Of a DNA stretch of 64,000 nt, positions 54,603 to 62,004 are shown one piece after another. Each line of letters opens with the position of its first letter. The stretch's first letter is position 1. Made by a program: the position numbers and the translations under genes. This DNA comes from Bacteroides salyersiae WAL 10018 = DSM 18765 = JCM 12988 (lineage in GTDB: Bacteria; Bacteroidota; Bacteroidia; Bacteroidales; Bacteroidaceae), in NCBI RefSeq assembly GCF_000381365.1, contig NZ_KB905466.1, forward strand, positions 308,744 through 372,743, in the 5' to 3' direction. The notes beneath the pieces were generated by a model. It worked only from the letters and a program-made list of their open reading frames with translations. It had not been told where the DNA came from and searched no databases.

Positions 54603-54783
54603 AAATAAACTCTTCTACCAAATACATTTCATCCAGAAATTCCTCCATTGTCTGCTGCAAATTTTCCACAGCTTCCTCAGGAGAGTCTCCATACGCATTA
54701 CATTGTATATTCACGACAAGCCAAGCATAATAACCTCCGTCAGAGGTACGTTCTAATATATAGTCCGTTCTTTTTAATTTCAT
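54601..54783 (-). CDS. HicB-like small protein, no HicA partner
   Basis: A 60-aa product with the HicB/UPF0150 pattern: YILERTSDGGYYAWL followed by AYGDSPEEAVENLQQTMEEFLDE. Proteins of this family act as antitoxins that bind the HicA RNase, often with a DNA-binding tail. This one has no tail, and no HicA-like small basic protein lies on either side, so it is an orphan or has another role. It overlaps the stop of the upstream glycosyltransferase gene by 4 nt and is translationally coupled to it. Confidence 0.65.
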   Translation of the reverse strand: MKLKRTDYILERTSDGGYYAWLVVNIQCNAYGDSPEEAVENLQQTMEEFLDEMYLVEEFI

Positions 54784-55904
54784 ATCGGCAAATAATTTGT
54801 TAATGTAGGTATATTTACTATTGATTGATGATCTGCTAACTTTTCCAATTCATCAATGATGTGGCGTTCGCTACTACGCGCCCAGTAGATAAATTCCCGA
54901 TTAGGGCAATAGGTTTCCGAAAACCGGAGTAACGATTCCAATTCGAACGAGTCGCTCATAATTCCCGCACCGGAGCGAACTGCGTCATGTGCATTGCAGT
55001 CCTGTTCGATATGGGCAGGCACCATCAATACCGGCTTACCTAAGTACATGGCTTCACAGATAGACTCAAAACCGGCCGTACTGGCATAGGCACTACACCC
55101 TGCCATGTAATTAAGAAACTTCACATCATCGATCCGATGAAAACTCAGTGTTTCATCTACATGCATCTCCTCTTCAACATCAGCTTTATCCCAAAAGAAA
55201 TGCAAGGATATTTCAGGATGAGTTGTATGAAAAGCCTCCACGCTGTCCGAAAATCCGGAATTCACCATATAGCCATGGATATAATGTCCCGTTTCCGGAC
55301 GGATAGCCGCCACTTCCTGCCTGAGTAAAGGAGGAACGACCACAATATTATTCACCGGATCTTGGGCCATCTTACGAAAAGACAAGGCCAACCGTTTTTC
55401 TGCTTTCAAACTTGTCATCCGGGTAAAAAAGCGAAGCAAAAACAATTGTACCGGGCTCTTTTTCGGAAATTCAAACTCACGATGCAAAAACAAATATTGA
55501 TGGCCGATACATATATACGGAACGGAGGGACGGAAGAATGCATAGGTAAGGCCGGTTAAAAGTTCGTAGAAGTTGATCACAACTTCCGCCCCTGTCTCCC
55601 TGATCCGTTGGTTTATATAACACATACTCCGGAAATATTCCGGTAAATGTATGAGATTATAGACAAAACTCTTTTTTAAATCAGCCCGTTTGTTATCTGG
55701 TGCAGGCATGAAGTTCGGACTAAGAAAACGCTTCACCGGCGCTTGTATATTACGGTTAAAGAATCCCGGCAAAGTACGCGACGAACTCTTGCCAACGAGT
55801 ACCTCCACCACTTCGTGCCCATTACGCCGTAATATCTCTTCAAGCGTCAGCGCTTGGGTCAAATGCCCTCTCCCTTCCCCCTGGACAATAAATAAATATT
55901 TCAT
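54780..55904 (-). CDS. Glycosyltransferase, MurG-like GT-B fold
   Basis: A 374-aa cytoplasmic protein. The N-terminus MKYLFIVQGEGRGHLTQALTL is the typical first glycine-rich loop of GT28/MurG-like enzymes. ASTAGFESICEAMYLGKPVLMVPAHIEQDCNAHD is the donor-binding C-terminal motif. The donor and acceptor are unknown. It overlaps the LpxH-like gene by 4 nt, so a role in envelope glycolipid synthesis is plausible from context. The same operon carries the HicB-like gene. Confidence 0.82.
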   Translation of the reverse strand: MKYLFIVQGEGRGHLTQALTLEEILRRNGHEVVEVLVGKSSSRTLPGFFNRNIQAPVKRFLSPNFMPAPDNKRADLKKSFVYNLIHLPEYFRSMCYINQRIRETGAEVVINFYELLTGLTYAFFRPSVPYICIGHQYLFLHREFEFPKKSPVQLFLLRFFTRMTSLKAEKRLALSFRKMAQDPVNNIVVVPPLLRQEVAAIRPETGHYIHGYMVNSGFSDSVEAFHTTHPEISLHFFWDKADVEEEMHVDETLSFHRIDDVKFLNYMAGCSAYASTAGFESICEAMYLGKPVLMVPAHIEQDCNAHDAVRSGAGIMSDSFELESLLRFSETYCPNREFIYWARSSERHIIDELEKLADHQSIVNIPTLTNYLPI

Positions 55905-56707
55905 GAGGCTATTGTTATTTGTTCGGTTTCTTTTTCTTTCAACTCTCTGTCAGGCATCGACATACTATCAAAATAACGCACGCTCCAGTTTCCATCCTCG
56001 TCTTCCGTCAAAGCCGAAAGCGTCTCTACCCAATCACCGGAATTCAGATAATGAATATCATCATAATATGTATTGGCAGGATGATGAATGTGCCCGCAAA
56101 TGACTCCATCACATTTTCTGGCCCTTGCCAACGTCACCAACTCCTTTTCAAAATCAGAAACATAAGAAACGGCCGATTTCACTTTATTCTTGATAGACTG
56201 GGAAAGCGAATAATAGGGTTTCCCCTGCTTCATTCTCCGGGCATTGTATACCTTGTTGAGCCAAAGCAAAAACGTGTATCCGGTATCCCCCAACTTTGCA
56301 AGCCACTTCATACGGGTAGTCACTGTATCAAAAATATCTCCGTGCGTCACATAGTAGCGCCTGCCATGACTTTCATAAATGCAGTCTTTAACAATCTGTA
56401 TATTATAAAAGTTCAACGGTGCCAGATTATCAAGAAAATCGTCATGATTACCACGGACATAGATAACCTGCGTACCGAAATTTTCCATCATCTTCATTAT
56501 CACTTTGAAGAAATCCGTATGCTTCGCTTTCCACTTGCTTAAACCACTTTTTTGTAAATGCCATCCGTCAATGATATCTCCATTCAATATCAAACGGTCG
56601 CAATTGATTGATTTAAGAAAACGGGTTACCTCCTCAGTTTTGGAGTGCTGGGTCCCCAGATGAATATCCGAGAGGACAACGGTGGGATAATACGTGCGTA
56701 AATACAT
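55901..56707 (-). CDS. LpxH-like metallophosphoesterase (UDP-2,3-diacylglucosamine hydrolase type)
   Basis: A 268-aa calcineurin-like phosphoesterase with all metal motifs: LSDIHLGTQ, NGDIIDGWH, GNHDDFLD, THGDIFD and GHIHHP. The pattern is closest to LpxH-type enzymes that cleave UDP-2,3-diacylglucosamine in lipid A synthesis. Related Bacteroidota phosphoesterases without that activity exist, so the substrate is not certain. I start at the ATG at 56707 (MYLRTYYPTVV); an in-frame ATG at 56749 would add 14 residues not expected in the family. It opens a minus-strand operon with the glycosyltransferase and HicB-like genes. Confidence 0.82.
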   Translation of the reverse strand: MYLRTYYPTVVLSDIHLGTQHSKTEEVTRFLKSINCDRLILNGDIIDGWHLQKSGLSKWKAKHTDFFKVIMKMMENFGTQVIYVRGNHDDFLDNLAPLNFYNIQIVKDCIYESHGRRYYVTHGDIFDTVTTRMKWLAKLGDTGYTFLLWLNKVYNARRMKQGKPYYSLSQSIKNKVKSAVSYVSDFEKELVTLARARKCDGVICGHIHHPANTYYDDIHYLNSGDWVETLSALTEDEDGNWSVRYFDSMSMPDRELKEKETEQITIAS

Positions 56708-56826
56708 AATCTTTGAATTTTTCGATATACAAAAGTCAGTATTCGGCATTACAACCAGATGTCTGCAAGATTACTATTTTATGAACAAAAACCGCATTCC
56801 GGCGTTATATATTTAAAAATAGTAAT

Positions 56827-56850
56827 TATATTCGCAGCCTGAAAAGGCTG
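56827..56850 (+). promoter_or_regulatory. Thioredoxin operon promoter-like box and GAAA-loop hairpin
   Basis: TATATTCG at 56827-56834 is a near match to the -7 box. Immediately after it CAGCCT-GAAA-AGGCTG (56835-56850) is a perfect 6-bp hairpin with a GNRA-type loop. A good ribosome-binding site (AAAGG) precedes the ATG at 56878. Confidence 0.4.
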
Positions 56851-56877
56851 GTAATTCATTTTAAGAAAGGAAAAATC

Positions 56878-57183
56878 ATGGAAAAATTTGATGAATTAAT
56901 ACAGTCACCGGTTCCCGTATTGGTAGATTTCTTCGCAGAATGGTGCGGTCCTTGTAAGGCAATGAAGCCTATACTCGAAGAAGTAAAATCTAAAGTAGGA
57001 GATACAGCACGCATTGTTAAAATTGACGTAGACCAGCACGAACAACTGGCAGCCAGATTTAAGATACAAGCCGTACCTACATTTATATTATTCAGTAACG
57101 GAGAATCGGTATGGCGTCACTCCGGAATGATACATGCCAGCGAACTGACAGGAGTAATAGAACAGTATTCACATAAAAATTAA
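56878..57183 (+). CDS. trxA: Thioredoxin, cytoplasmic
   Basis: A 101-aa thioredoxin with the active site AEWCGPCKAMKPIL near residue 31 and the cis-proline segment IQAVPTFILF. There is no signal sequence, so it works in the cytoplasm as a disulfide reductant. It is 2 nt upstream of a second, membrane-targeted thioredoxin and probably co-transcribed with it. Confidence 0.92.
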   Translation: MEKFDELIQSPVPVLVDFFAEWCGPCKAMKPILEEVKSKVGDTARIVKIDVDQHEQLAARFKIQAVPTFILFSNGESVWRHSGMIHASELTGVIEQYSHKN

Positions 57184-57185
57184 GA

Positions 57186-57656
57186 ATGAAGAAAGTATTA
57201 GCTATGGTAGCTTTCGTCATGATTGGCGTCATCGTTTACGCTTTCAATGACGAAAACAGAATAAATGTAGATCAACAAAGTAAAAAAGAGGTAAAAAGTG
57301 GTGAAGTCATTGTGATGAATAAAGAAATGTTCATCAAAGATGTATTCGACTACGAAAAAAGTGAAGAATGGAAATACAAAGGTGACAAACCTGCCATTAT
57401 CGACCTCTACGCCGACTGGTGCGGTCCTTGCCGCATGACAGCTCCCATCATGAAGTCGTTGGCCAAAGAATACAACGGAAAAATTGTAATTTATAAAGTA
57501 AATGTAGATAAAGAAAAAGAATTGGCGGCTTTGTTCAATGCAACAAGCATCCCTCTTTTCGTATTTATCCCCATGAACGGAGAGCCTCAGCTTTTCCGTG
57601 GTGCGGCAGATAAAGCCACCTACCAAAAAGCGATAGACGAATTTCTATTAAAATAG
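57186..57656 (+). CDS. Thioredoxin-fold protein with N-terminal signal/anchor
   Basis: A 156-aa protein with a hydrophobic N-terminus (VLAMVAFVMIGVIVYAF) that acts as a signal or anchor and places the thioredoxin domain in the periplasm. A charged linker (about 25-65) leads to the active site ADWCGPCRMTAPIM and the cis-proline region ATSIPLFVFI. It likely acts in periplasmic disulfide exchange. The pairing with the cytoplasmic thioredoxin suggests oxidative-stress management, in keeping with the perR-rubrerythrin operon nearby. Confidence 0.88.
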   Translation: MKKVLAMVAFVMIGVIVYAFNDENRINVDQQSKKEVKSGEVIVMNKEMFIKDVFDYEKSEEWKYKGDKPAIIDLYADWCGPCRMTAPIMKSLAKEYNGKIVIYKVNVDKEKELAALFNATSIPLFVFIPMNGEPQLFRGAADKATYQKAIDEFLLK

Positions 57657-57668
57657 CAGTAAAATAGT

Positions 57669-57735
57669 GGGTTAATGATAAGTGATTAGCAAGTTGCGCT
57701 GTAATCCGCAAGGCACTAATCACTTATCATTAATC
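57669..57735. repeat. AGTGATTAG-family palindromic element (copy 3), convergent terminator
   Basis: TTAATGATAAGTGATTAG at 57672-57689 is exactly complementary to 57716-57733 (18 bp). Inside the loop TTGCG and CGCAA extend the structure. It lies between the convergent thioredoxin and nitroreductase genes. Confidence 0.75.
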
Positions 57736-57737
57736 CA

Positions 57738-58373
57738 TTATTTATAATATCCCACCGGATGATTCATCAACGCCAATTGGCTCTCTTTCAATTTCAGTAC
57801 ACTTTTCAGTTTTGCAGTATCCATCGAAGCACGCGGTACAGTCGCCAGATTAGCTGCGGCACAGAAAATAGAAATATTCTGTGAAACGATACCGGCATCC
57901 ACCGCCCCCATCAATTGAGTATGGGTATTCTTTGCATCGCCCAGACGTGACAAATCACTGACCAGTAACAGAGACACCGGTGCTGTTTTTACAAAAGCCT
58001 GCCCACCTGCTACGGCATCACGATGATCACCCTCGGCAACCAAGTTCAACTGATGCGCTTTGGCATCATACAAATAAGTACCCTGCGGCAACACGACGTA
58101 AACATCTACATCCTGCTTGTTCATCGCCGACGGTGCCGTACGTTTCCCATCCGCCGGGCGATTTACACCATTGGCAGCCCATAACAAATCCGATAAATCG
58201 GCAGAAGTCAATGCTTTGGCAGCATATTCACGAGTAGAATGACGTTCAGACAATGCATTCATCACCGATCCCGAACGGTTCATGTTGGGTTTGGGCAGTT
58301 TGATTACTTTCTCAGCAGCAAAAGCAGCTACCGAAACCAATAGACACAATAATAACAATTGTACTTTTCTCAT
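57738..58373 (-). CDS. Exported nitroreductase-family protein (SagB-type)
   Basis: A 211-aa product from the ATG at 58373 (MRKVQLLLLCLLV), which gives a proper signal peptide ending AFAAE; the frame is open further upstream to 58490 but that would bury the signal. The FMN-dependent nitroreductase pattern is visible: ERHSTREYAAKALTSADLSDLLWAANGVNR at the start, VDAGIVSQNISIFCAAANLATVPRASMD in the middle, and MNHPVGYY at the end. Export is unusual for this family but recurs in Bacteroidota. Its substrate is unknown. It follows rubrerythrin on the same strand but is separated by a terminator. Confidence 0.82.
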   Translation of the reverse strand: MRKVQLLLLCLLVSVAAFAAEKVIKLPKPNMNRSGSVMNALSERHSTREYAAKALTSADLSDLLWAANGVNRPADGKRTAPSAMNKQDVDVYVVLPQGTYLYDAKAHQLNLVAEGDHRDAVAGGQAFVKTAPVSLLLVSDLSRLGDAKNTHTQLMGAVDAGIVSQNISIFCAAANLATVPRASMDTAKLKSVLKLKESQLALMNHPVGYYK

Positions 58374-58446
58374 AATCTGTGAAATTAAAATTGATGCACA
58401 AATATAACCGTATCTTATTGATTCCTTGCATCCTATAAGAAAGTTT

Positions 58447-58487
58447 AATAAAAAAAGGCCTGTACCTTTCTGAAGATACAAGCCTTT
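58447..58487 (-). terminator. Intrinsic terminator of the perR-rubrerythrin operon
   Basis: On the minus strand AAAGGCTTGTA and TACAGGCCTTT pair over 11 bp (one G-T) around a 12-nt loop, and a run of T follows directly. It lies 23 nt beyond the rubrerythrin stop. Confidence 0.8.
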
Positions 58488-58510
58488 CATCCATTTACGA
58501 ATTATACTGA

Positions 58511-59068
58511 TTATTTCTTTCCGAAATAACGGTTGTAAAGTCCCTCGAAACCTTTACCGTGACGGGCTTCGTCCTTACACATTTCATGAACCGTATCATG
58601 AATAGCATCCAGGTTCAATGCTTTAGCACGTGTAGCGATACGTTTTTTGTCTTCGCAAGCACCGGCTTCAGCATTCATTCTCTTTTCAAGGTTAGTTTTG
58701 GTATCCCATACGCAGTCACCCAGCAATTCTGCAAATTTAGAAGCGTGCTCTGCTTCTTCCCAAGCATAACGCTTGAAAGCTTCAGCTACTTCCGGATATC
58801 CTTCGCGATCAGCCTGACGGCTCATTGCCAAGTACATACCAACTTCTGTACACTCACCCATGAAATGGTTATTCAAATCCTTGATCATCTCTTCGTCACA
58901 ACCTTTGGCAACACCGATTACATGTTCGTCAACAAAAGTAAGAGCACCACCTTCAGATTCAACAACTTCTACGAACTTGCTTGCAGGAGCTTTACACAAA
59001 GGACATTTCTCAGGAGCTGCGTCACCTTCATAAACGTAACCGCAGACAGTACATCTAAATTTTTTCAT
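58511..59068 (-). CDS. Reverse rubrerythrin (N-terminal rubredoxin, C-terminal ferritin-like)
   Basis: Peroxide-reducing diiron protein of 185 aa. The rubredoxin-like FeS4 site is at the N-terminus ([10 protein letters not shown] and CPLCKAP), and the ferritin-like four-helix domain follows with the diiron ligands ([35 protein letters not shown]). This is the reverse of the classic rubrerythrin order. It defends against peroxide and oxygen in anaerobes. It starts 25 nt after the perR-like gene and shares its promoter, so it should respond to peroxide if that repressor is PerR. A strong terminator follows. Confidence 0.92.
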   Translation of the reverse strand: MKKFRCTVCGYVYEGDAAPEKCPLCKAPASKFVEVVESEGGALTFVDEHVIGVAKGCDEEMIKDLNNHFMGECTEVGMYLAMSRQADREGYPEVAEAFKRYAWEEAEHASKFAELLGDCVWDTKTNLEKRMNAEAGACEDKKRIATRAKALNLDAIHDTVHEMCKDEARHGKGFEGLYNRYFGKK

Positions 59069-59093
59069 TTTGTCTTTAATTTTAATTAATTAG

Positions 59094-59513
59094 TCAATAC
59101 GTATCTTTTCTTAAACAATTCTTACAAATACCCTTATAATAATAATGTATTTCTTTCACTTCGTGCCCATCTATTTGAGTTTCTTCCACCTCTCTCACCT
59201 CTCCCGGAAAAGCCAGATCATAAATTTTCCCACACTCTTTACACAAGAAATGTGCATGTTGTGAAGTATCTGCATCGAAGTTGGCATTCCGATCGTCAAT
59301 CGTAAGCATCAAAGCAGCACCTTGCTCTGAAAACAATTTCAGTGTATTATAAACGGTTGTTTTCGAGAGTGTTGGCATCGAAGGAGATAATGCCGTATAT
59401 ATTTCATCGGCCGATGGATGCGTACGATGCTCCATCAAATACTCCATAATAGCAATACGCTGCATAGAAGGTTTTATACTGTATTTTAATAACCGATCAT
59501 ATGATTTCATCAT
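59094..59513 (-). CDS. perR: Fur-family repressor, PerR-like
   Basis: A 139-aa metal-dependent regulator. The winged-helix domain covers about residues 1-85. The dimerisation domain has SQHAHFLCKECGKIYDL and GICKNCLRK, giving HxH, two CxxC pairs for structural zinc, and an Asp at the position that is Asp in B. subtilis PerR, which favours a peroxide sensor over an iron sensor. The start ATG at 59511-59513 has AAAGGAG just upstream; an adjacent ATG is possible. It leads the operon with rubrerythrin and has a perfect palindrome in its own leader, which suggests self-repression. Confidence 0.85.
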   Translation of the reverse strand: MMKSYDRLLKYSIKPSMQRIAIMEYLMEHRTHPSADEIYTALSPSMPTLSKTTVYNTLKLFSEQGAALMLTIDDRNANFDADTSQHAHFLCKECGKIYDLAFPGEVREVEETQIDGHEVKEIHYYYKGICKNCLRKDTY

Positions 59514-59524
59514 TTCTCCTTTCC

Positions 59525-59547
59525 AAAATTGTAATCAGTACAATTTT
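59525..59547. promoter_or_regulatory. Palindromic operator in the perR-rbr leader
   Basis: AAAATTGTA-N5-TACAATTTT is a perfect 9-bp dyad, 11 nt upstream of the perR-like start and just after the predicted transcription start. Its size and position fit a Fur/PerR-family operator. Confidence 0.7.
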
Positions 59548-59557
59548 AAATCTGATG

Positions 59558-59588
59558 CAAAGATAAAGATTTCTTTTATTACCGCAAA
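59558..59588 (-). promoter_or_regulatory. Promoter of the perR-rbr operon
   Basis: On the minus strand TTTG (59585-59588), a 19-nt spacer and TATCTTTG (59558-59565) match the Bacteroides consensus exactly. Confidence 0.8.
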
Positions 59589-59754
59589 CAATTCAAAGAT
59601 AAATTTCACAAAAAACATGCGACAAATTATCCGGATCATCAGAATATGGCAGTAAACAGGCAGAATCTGGCAGTTAATCTTATTAAAGATATACATTCAT
59701 ATATATAAGAAAGCTATTTAGTATTTATCGCACGATTTTCTCAAAACTATTTCC

Positions 59755-59762
59755 TACTTTTG
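59755..59762 (+). promoter_or_regulatory. Candidate -7 box for nadE
   Basis: TACTTTTG matches TAnnTTTG and predicts a leader of about 95 nt before the nadE ATG. The -33 region lacks a clear TTTG. Confidence 0.5.
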
Positions 59763-59792
59763 CAACAAAATAAAATTATTATCATCGTTCAT

Positions 59793-59822
59793 ATGTCAAA
59801 AGAAGCATGCTATACATGGTAA
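59793..59822 (+). CDS. Possible 9-codon leader peptide upstream of nadE
   Basis: ATG to TAA encodes MSKEACYTW inside the predicted nadE leader. It ends 42 nt before the nadE start. Nothing proves translation, and a short frame like this could be chance. A Trp codon just before the stop is reminiscent of arrest peptides. Confidence 0.2.
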   Translation: MSKEACYTW

Positions 59823-59864
59823 AGAGCCCCATTGGCATATCGATAAATTAAAGAATTACTCATT

Positions 59865-61793
59865 ATGAACTACGGATTTGTAAAAGTAGCGGCAGCAGTA
59901 CCCCGGGTGAAAATAGCAGACTGTAAATACAACGCCGGACAATTGGAAAGCTTAATTGCCATTGCAGACGGTAAAGGAGTACAGATTATCACATTCCCTG
60001 AAATGTGTATCACAGCCTATACTTGCGGTGATTTGTTCGGGCAGCAACTTTTATTGGAAGAGGCCGAAATGGGGCTGATGCAAATACTGAATAATACCCG
60101 CCAACTGGACATTATCTCTATCTTGGGAATGCCGATAGCGGTAAATTCTACCGTTATCAATGCAGCCGTAGTCATTCAGAAAGGGAAAATCTTGGGAGTA
60201 GTCCCCAAAACTTATCTTCCGAACTATAAAGAATTTTATGAACAACGCTGGTTTACTTCCGCCCTACAAGTGGTAGAAGACAACGTACGCCTGTGCGGAC
60301 AGATAGTACCGATGGGAACTAATCTGCTCTTTGAAACTTCCGATACCACTTTCGGCATTGAAATCTGCGAAGATCTGTGGTCTACCATTCCTCCCAGCTC
60401 AACGTTAGCGCTCCAAGGTGCGGAAATCCTGTTCAACCTTTCTGCCGATAACGAAGGTATCGGTAAACATAGTTATCTCCGCTCGCTCATCAGCCAGCAG
60501 TCGGCACGGTGCATTGCAGGGTATGTCTTCTCTTCCTGCGGATTCGGAGAATCGACCACTGATGTCGTTTTTGCCGGGAACGGTCTTATCTACGAGAATG
60601 GCAGCGAGTTGGCTCATAATAAGCGTTTTAGTCTCGAAGAGCAATTGGTAATCAGCGAAATAGATGTAGAACGTTTACGTGCTGAACGTCGTATCAATAC
60701 GACATTTGCCGCAAGTAAAGGCACTGTCCCTTCCGACAAGAAGCCACTGCGTATCACAACGGAATTCGTAAACAGCAAAGAATTGAATCTGACACGTACT
60801 TTCGATATGCACCCGTTTGTCCCGCAGGGAGAAACGTTGAACGAACGTTGTGAAGAGGTGTTTTCCATACAGGTAGCCGGACTGGCACAACGCCTGGTTC
60901 ACACAGGAGCCAAGACTGCCGTGATCGGTATTTCGGGAGGATTGGATTCTACGCTTGCCTTGCTTGTCTGCGTGAGAACTTTCGATAAATTGGAACTGCC
61001 CCGCAAAAACATTATCGGAGTCACTATGCCAGGATTCGGTACCACCGACCGGACTTATCATAATGCGCTTTCGTTAATGAAATCCTTAGGAATTACGATT
61101 CGGGAGATCAGTATCAAGGAAGCATGTATACAGCACTTCAAAGATATAAATCACAATATAAACATACATGATGTAACTTATGAAAACTCCCAGGCACGTG
61201 AACGCACGCAAATATTAATGGATATAGCCAACCAAACATGGGGAATGGTAATCGGAACCGGTGATTTGTCGGAACTGGCATTAGGATGGGCTACCTACAA
61301 TGGCGACCACATGTCAATGTACGGTGTCAATGGCAGTGTCCCAAAAACATTAGTGAAATATCTGGTAAAATGGGTGGCGGAGAATGACATAGATGAAGAG
61401 TCACGTATCACCTTGCTCGATATCGTAGAGACACCTATCAGTCCGGAACTGATCCCTGCAGATGAAAATGGAGAGATACAACAAAAAACAGAGGATCTGG
61501 TAGGTCCTTATGAATTGCACGATTTCTTCCTCTACTATTTTATGCGCTTCGGATTCCGGCCATCCAAGATATATTATTTGGCAAATATAGCATTCAAAGA
61601 TATTTATGACGAAGAAACAATCAAGAAGTGGCTTTCCACTTTCTTCCGTCGTTTCTTCAATCAGCAATTCAAACGTTCCTGCCTGCCCGACGGCCCCAAA
61701 GTGGGCAGTATCTCTATCAGCCCGCGAGGTGACTGGAGGATGCCCAGTGATGCAAGTTCCGCTACATGGCTTAAAGAAATAGAGAACCTATAA
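59865..61793 (+). CDS. nadE: Glutamine-dependent NAD(+) synthetase
   Basis: Amidates nicotinic acid adenine dinucleotide to NAD using glutamine. The 642-aa two-domain form is complete. The N-terminal nitrilase-type glutaminase has Glu in FPEMCITAYTCGD (near 46), Lys in VPKTYLPNYKEFYEQRWF and Cys in GIEICEDLWS (near 168). The C-terminal ATP-pyrophosphatase domain has GISGGLDSTLAL (near 355) and VIGTGDLSELALGWATYNGDH. It stands alone, with its own promoter and a repeat array after it. Confidence 0.96.
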   Translation: MNYGFVKVAAAVPRVKIADCKYNAGQLESLIAIADGKGVQIITFPEMCITAYTCGDLFGQQLLLEEAEMGLMQILNNTRQLDIISILGMPIAVNSTVINAAVVIQKGKILGVVPKTYLPNYKEFYEQRWFTSALQVVEDNVRLCGQIVPMGTNLLFETSDTTFGIEICEDLWSTIPPSSTLALQGAEILFNLSADNEGIGKHSYLRSLISQQSARCIAGYVFSSCGFGESTTDVVFAGNGLIYENGSELAHNKRFSLEEQLVISEIDVERLRAERRINTTFAASKGTVPSDKKPLRITTEFVNSKELNLTRTFDMHPFVPQGETLNERCEEVFSIQVAGLAQRLVHTGAKTAVIGISGGLDSTLALLVCVRTFDKLELPRKNIIGVTMPGFGTTDRTYHNALSLMKSLGITIREISIKEACIQHFKDINHNINIHDVTYENSQARERTQILMDIANQTWGMVIGTGDLSELALGWATYNGDHMSMYGVNGSVPKTLVKYLVKWVAENDIDEESRITLLDIVETPISPELIPADENGEIQQKTEDLVGPYELHDFFLYYFMRFGFRPSKIYYLANIAFKDIYDEETIKKWLSTFFRRFFNQQFKRSCLPDGPKVGSISISPRGDWRMPSDASSATWLKEIENL

Positions 61794-61878
61794 GCAGGAA
61801 GAATATCTTCAATACTTACAATGACTACTTATATAGGAATAACAACGGGAAAAGACAACTGATTTAGGTTATAAAAAG

Positions 61879-61988
61879 AATTCATCCTATTGAAACGATT
61901 GGTTTCAATAGGATGAAACTCATGGTTCCATATAATGGAAACGGGTAGTTCCAATAGGATGAAACAAACTGTTTCAATCCGATGAAAC
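61879..61988. repeat. Five 18-bp palindromic units at exact 23-bp spacing
   Basis: Units start at 61879, 61902, 61925, 61948 and 61971. The consensus is GTTTCA-N6-TGAAAC (unit 2: GTTTCAATAGGATGAAAC), with 5-nt spacers GATTG, TCATG, GGGTA and AAACT. Unit 1 carries the reversed centre, so units 1 and 2 form a perfect 16-bp hairpin. Unit 3 has changes on both arms that keep pairing (GTTCCA/TGGAAAC). It lies between convergent nadE and hisB. Confidence 0.85.
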
Positions 61989-62004
61989 AAGTCCGATAAC
62001 AGAA

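Noticed and set aside
54601..54783. A complete HicAB toxin-antitoxin system
   Set aside because: No HicA-like small basic frame is present on either side of the HicB-like gene.
59793..59822. Tryptophan-sensing TnaC-like attenuator
   Set aside because: The only similarity is a Trp codon before the stop; the downstream gene is not a tryptophan gene and no antiterminator structure is clear.
61879..61988. Possible CRISPR array
   Set aside because: The repeats are 18 bp and the spacers 5 bp, far below CRISPR sizes, and no cas gene is nearby.
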